DNA of 64,000 nt, from contig CBDFLS010000002.1 in assembly GCA_965249185.1 (NCBI GenBank), positions 1,984,001-2,048,000 of the forward strand. The letters are read 5' to 3'. The translations under genes were made by a program, and so were the position numbers. Positions 60,616-64,000 of the stretch are shown in pieces. The notes beneath the pieces are model-generated. The model did not search any database. It was given only the letters and a program-made list of their open reading frames with translations, and was not told the origin of the DNA. Position 1 is the first letter of the stretch. Every line of letters starts with the position of its first letter. Source of the DNA: CBDFLS01 sp965249185. Lineage in GTDB: Bacteria; Chloroflexota; Dehalococcoidia; Lucifugimonadales; Australimonadaceae.

Positions 60616-62325
60616 TTACGAGGACGGCGCGTAGTCGAGCAGCGTGAGCCGCAGCCGTTCGCTGCCGCGCCAGTGGTCCACGTTCAGCGTGTAGACGATG
60701 TCGACGCGCTGGGTGCCGGGCTGCCACGCCTGGCGGAAGGCCACGGCGTCCCACATTGCGCCGCCGCTGCGGAGCCGCAGCCGGAAGTGCTGGCCGCCGG
60801 TGCCCATGGTGCGGGCGTCGGCCACCTGGATGCCCCGGCTGAGGAAGACGGGCGCCGGGTTGCCCATGCCGAAGGGCTCCATCCGGCGCAGCACGGGCAG
60901 GGTAGGGCCCACAAGCTCCACGGGCGCTACCTCCGCCTCCACCGTGCCGTCGGTGACGGCGGGGCCGCCCCGCTCCGACGCGATGGCCCGCAGGCGCTCC
61001 TCCAGCTCGGGGAGCACGGCCACGGGGCAGGTGAACCCCGCGGCCTGGGCGTGGCCGCCGTGCCGGAGCAGCAGGCTGTCGCAGGCGAGCAGCGCCTCCG
61101 CCCAGTGGAAGCCGGGCCTGCTGCGGCAGCTCCCCCGCGCGGTGTCGCCCTCCACGGCGTAGACCACCGCCGGCACGCCGTACTCTTCGCTGAGCTTCCC
61201 AGCCACCAGCCCGACGACCCCCGGGTTGAAGTCGGCGCTGCCCAGCATGACCAGTCCTTCGCCTACGAAGGGTTCGGGGCCTTCTGATGCCTCGAGCTGC
61301 TGGAGGCAGGCCTGGAGCACCTGCTCGGTGAGCTCCCGGCGCTGACCGTTGTTGCGGTCGAGCTCCGCCGCCAGCTCGCCGGCCTCCGACGGGTCATCGG
61401 TCATCAGCAGGTTGTAGGCGGTCATGGCGTGGTCCAGCCTGCCCGCCGCGTTGAGCCGGGGCCCCAGGGCGAAGCCGATGGTCTCGGCGCTCGCGTGGGC
61501 GGGCTCGGCGCCCGCGGCCCGCAGCAGGGCCAGGAGTCCCACGGTGGAGGTGCGGTGTAGCTGCGCCAGCCCCAGGTGGACGATGGAGCGGTTCTCGTCG
61601 AGCAGCGGCGCCATGTCCGTGATCGTGCCGATGGCCGCCAGCTCCAGAAGGCCGTCGGACCAGTCCTGGGGGTGAGCGGACTCCAGGAGCGCCTGGGCCA
61701 GCTTTAGCGCCATGCCCACGCCGGTAAGGTGTTGGGACGGGTAGGCGGAGCCGGGCAACCGTGGGTTGATGATGGCCGCCGCCTCCGGGCGCGGGCCGCT
61801 CACCACGTGGTGGTCCGTGACGATGGTGTCGACGCCCAGCTCCCGGGCCAGGGCGATGGGCGCCACGTCGGTGACCCCGCAGTCCACGGTGACGATGAGC
61901 CGCGCGCCCTCGGTGTGGAGCTGGCGGACCGCCTCGGGGTTGAGGCCGTGGCCCTCCTGGACGCGATGGGGTATGTAGGGAGTGGCGTGGAGTCCGTATC
62001 GGCGAAGGGCGCGGACCATGAGCGCCGTGCCGGTGACGCCGTCGGCGTCGAAGTCGCCGAAGACGGCCACCGTCTCTCCGTCGCGCCGGGCCCGCTCCAG
62101 GCGTTCCACCGCGAGCGCCATCTCCGGGAGGTCCTGCGGATCGTGCAAGGGGGACTGGGCTTCCGAAAGGAAATCGCCGGCCTCTTGGGCGTCGCGGAAG
62201 CCTCGCTGGTACAGCAGTCGCGCCACCAGCGGCGGATGGTCGCCCAGCATCTGGAGCTGGTCGGGCGCCGGCGGCTCCATCACGCGCCAGCGCTTCTGCA
62301 GGCCTTGGAAGAGGGAGGCGCTCAT
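60616..62325 (-). CDS. recJ: Single-stranded-DNA exonuclease RecJ
   Basis: Processive 5'-3' ssDNA exonuclease of the RecF repair pathway; 569 residues. DHH phosphoesterase motifs are in order: VAVFGDFDADGVTGTALM (motif I), VTVDCGVTD (motif II), IVTDHHVV (DHH) and PRLPGSAYP. The DHHA1 part has SRPGFHWAEAL and LRHGGHAQAAGFTC. The C-terminal OB-fold ends DHWRGSERLRLTLLDY. It follows fabF on the same strand by 133 bp. Confidence 0.95.
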   Translation of the reverse strand: MSASLFQGLQKRWRVMEPPAPDQLQMLGDHPPLVARLLYQRGFRDAQEAGDFLSEAQSPLHDPQDLPEMALAVERLERARRDGETVAVFGDFDADGVTGTALMVRALRRYGLHATPYIPHRVQEGHGLNPEAVRQLHTEGARLIVTVDCGVTDVAPIALARELGVDTIVTDHHVVSGPRPEAAAIINPRLPGSAYPSQHLTGVGMALKLAQALLESAHPQDWSDGLLELAAIGTITDMAPLLDENRSIVHLGLAQLHRTSTVGLLALLRAAGAEPAHASAETIGFALGPRLNAAGRLDHAMTAYNLLMTDDPSEAGELAAELDRNNGQRRELTEQVLQACLQQLEASEGPEPFVGEGLVMLGSADFNPGVVGLVAGKLSEEYGVPAVVYAVEGDTARGSCRSRPGFHWAEALLACDSLLLRHGGHAQAAGFTCPVAVLPELEERLRAIASERGGPAVTDGTVEAEVAPVELVGPTLPVLRRMEPFGMGNPAPVFLSRGIQVADARTMGTGGQHFRLRLRSGGAMWDAVAFRQAWQPGTQRVDIVYTLNVDHWRGSERLRLTLLDYAPSS

Positions 62326-62331
62326 CGGTCT

Positions 62332-62417
62332 GTCATGCTGAGTGCGCCATTAGCGAGCGAAGCATCTCGCGATAACCTCCGATAGACCCTTCGTCCACCG
62401 CGGGCAGACTCAGGGTG
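62332..62417. repeat. Pair of inverted CTGAG...CGAAG repeats
   Basis: GTCATGCTGAGTGCGCCATT...GAAGCATCT at 62332-62367 and AGACCCTTCGTC...ACTCAGGGTG at 62384-62417 face opposite directions between fabF and recJ. Confidence 0.7.
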
Positions 62418-62458
62418 CGAGGACGAGAGGGCATAGGGATCCCTTTTAGTCGTGGCCC

Positions 62459-63709
62459 CTATGCCTTGGGCTCGCGGAAGACCAGGGAGGAGTTGTGGCC
62501 GCCGAAGCCGAGGTTGTTGCTCATGGCGGCGCGTACCCGGCCCCGGTAGGGGATATGGGGCGTGTAGTCCAGGTCGCAGTCGGGGTCGGGGGTCTGGAGG
62601 TTGATGGTGGGGGGACAGGCGCCCTGGTCGATGGCCAGGACGCAGACGACCGCCTCCACGCCGCCGGCGGCGCCCAGCAGGTGGCCGGTCATGGACTTGG
62701 TGGAGCTGATCTTGACCTTGTACGCCTCGTCGCCGAGCACCGACTTCATGGCCATGGTCTCGAACTTATCGTTCATCGGCGTGCTGGTGCCGTGGGCGTT
62801 GACGTAGGCCAGCTCCTTGGGCTCCATGCCCGCATGCTCCAGGGCGGTCCGCATGGCCCGGGCGGCCCCCTCGCCGTCGGGCGACGGCTGGGTCACGTGG
62901 TGGGCGTCGGAGGTGGCGCCGTAGCCGGCCAGTTCCGCCAGGGGGCGGACGCCCCGGCGGGCGACGCTATCGGCGCTCTCCAGGACCAGGATGCCGGCGC
63001 CCTCGCCCATGACGAAGCCGTCGCGGCCGGCGTCGAAGGGCCGGCTGGCGCCCTGGGGGTCGTCGTTGCGCTTGGAGAGGGCCATGCAGGCGTTGAATCC
63101 GGCCACTGCGATGGGGCAGATGGGCGCCTCGGCGCCGCCGGCGATGGCGATGTCGATGTCGCCGCGGCGGAGCATCTCGCTGGCGAGGCCGATGGCGTCG
63201 GCGCCGCTGGAGCAGGCGGTGACGGTGCAATAGTTGGGGCCCTTGGCGCCAAAGAGGATGGAGACCTGGCCCGAGGCCATGTCGGCCAGCATCATGGGCA
63301 CCAGGAAGGGGTTCACCCGGTCGGGGCCGCGCTCGGCCAGGACGGCTTGCTGCTCCGACAGGGTGATGATCCCGCCGATGCCGCTGCCGATGACCGTGCC
63401 GACGCGGGTGGCGTCGACGGAGCCGGTATTCAGGTCCAGGCCCGCCTGGGCCAGCGCCTGATGGGTGGCGGCCACGGCGAGCTGTGCGAACCGGTCCAGA
63501 CGGCGGGCCTGCTTGCGGTCCACGTATTCGGCGGGGTCAAAACCCTTCGCCTCGCCGGCGAACCTCGTCTCGAAGCCCTCGGGGTCGAAGCTGGTGATGT
63601 AGTCGATGCCGGAGGCGCCCTTGAGAAGCGCGTCCCACGAGGAGCGGGCGTCCAAGCCCACGGGGGTGACCATCCCGACGCCGGTAACGTAGACTCGTGA
63701 GTCCGCCAT
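62459..63709 (-). CDS. fabF: Beta-ketoacyl-ACP synthase II
   Basis: Condensing enzyme of fatty acid elongation; 416 residues. It has RVYVTGVGMVTPVGLD, the nucleophile region TACSSGADAIGLA (Cys), YVNAHGTSTPMND (His), KSMTGHLLGAAGGVEAV (Lys, His) and NNLGFGGHNSSLVF at the C-terminus. The ATG at 63709 has AGGAG upstream. It appears complete. Neighbouring acpP or fabD genes are not in the window. Confidence 0.95.
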   Translation of the reverse strand: MADSRVYVTGVGMVTPVGLDARSSWDALLKGASGIDYITSFDPEGFETRFAGEAKGFDPAEYVDRKQARRLDRFAQLAVAATHQALAQAGLDLNTGSVDATRVGTVIGSGIGGIITLSEQQAVLAERGPDRVNPFLVPMMLADMASGQVSILFGAKGPNYCTVTACSSGADAIGLASEMLRRGDIDIAIAGGAEAPICPIAVAGFNACMALSKRNDDPQGASRPFDAGRDGFVMGEGAGILVLESADSVARRGVRPLAELAGYGATSDAHHVTQPSPDGEGAARAMRTALEHAGMEPKELAYVNAHGTSTPMNDKFETMAMKSVLGDEAYKVKISSTKSMTGHLLGAAGGVEAVVCVLAIDQGACPPTINLQTPDPDCDLDYTPHIPYRGRVRAAMSNNLGFGGHNSSLVFREPKA

Positions 63710-63911
63710 CTGCTCCTGCTCGCTCCCGTGCCGCTGGACGATGGGTCCGGCCAATCATAGGGCAGTTATGCGGTGGGCGGCAATCGGCAGGGTACTACCC
63801 TGCACCTACATGCGGGTCCCGAGAGGACGGTTAACGGCAATCGCTCGCAAGTCCACGCCAACTGGATTCACCCTGCACGTGGTCGCCCCATTGAACTATT
63901 AAAATCGGGGC

Positions 63912-64000
63912 CTAGCCCAGGAGGTCCTCGAATTCCTGGGTCAGCATCACCCTGCTCAGGTTGCGCGCCGTGTGCATCAGGCCGATGTGGCTGAAGGCCT
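63912..64000 (-). CDS. C-terminal end of an unidentified protein
   Basis: A stop at 63912-63914 ends a minus-strand reading frame running off the window edge. The last codons read AFSHIGLMHTARNLSRVM and then LTQEFEDLLG. Too little is visible to name it. The 202-bp gap before fabF holds nothing I recognise. Confidence 0.55.
   Translation of the reverse strand, partial: AFSHIGLMHTARNLSRVMLTQEFEDLLG

Noticed and set aside
1..64000. CRISPR array
   Set aside because: No series of identical 24-40 bp repeats with unique spacers is present; the tandem repeats seen have no spacers.

Overview
The window is GC-rich bacterial chromosome. The gene set is mixed: a YvcK-like factor with a membrane-anchored N-terminus, an SdhE-type CCG protein beside SdhA/SdhB-like proteins, CoA-transferase, Rieske and amidohydrolase catabolic genes, formamidase, and many intergenic palindromes built on CTGAG...CGAAG. 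This suggests a Chloroflexota-like lineage (Dehalococcoidia/SAR202 type). That placement is inference from gene content; no rRNA is present to test it.

Region 1 (1-14131) is a surface-polysaccharide locus. A Wzy/O-antigen-ligase-like gene at its left end is broken by IS1595 and IS256 elements and abuts an IS1380 element at the window edge. Removing the two complete elements with one target duplicate each restores one reading frame. Downstream lie a GT2 and two GT4 glycosyltransferases, three SDR sugar-nucleotide enzymes, a WxcM/RmlC-like cupin, a UDP-HexNAc 2-epimerase of the FnlC/CapG type, an undecaprenyl-phosphate sugar transferase and VanZ. Several genes use GTG or TTG starts, and one appears to start at CTG.

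Region 2 (14277-29796) is mostly core and catabolic metabolism: YvcK, formamidase, an SdhA/B/E-like operon whose flavoprotein lacks the usual substrate arginines, MgtE, an MFS exporter, a deaminase, an amidohydrolase, a Rieske oxygenase, an SDR, tRNA-Arg(UCU), enoyl-CoA hydratase and two small membrane-associated proteins.

Region 3 (29797-41409) is accessory. It holds a small HTH-like gene with a consensus promoter, a haem-c lipoprotein, and a membrane-anchored OmpR-type regulator preceded by three 18-bp direct repeats. Next is dnaN, whose 3' tail is echoed twice downstream so that the echoes bracket a DUF4160/DUF2442 pair and a hicBA pair. Two more copies of the same IS1595 element follow, with a CaiB-type CoA transferase, a decayed pilB/gspE, a prepilin peptidase and one prepilin.

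Region 4 (41410-64000) contains ccdA, tandem MFS paralogues, and a mod operon (XRE+periplasmic-binding-like regulator, modA, modB, modC) with a candidate paired operator. An unknown winged-helix-like protein, rhomboid protease, a second SDR, uvrC, a cytidylate-kinase-like protein and a XerC/D recombinase come next. The end of the window has a divergent lgt followed by an LppX/LprAFG lipoprotein and DHA2-type MFS pair that resembles mycobacterial LprG-P55, then recJ and fabF.
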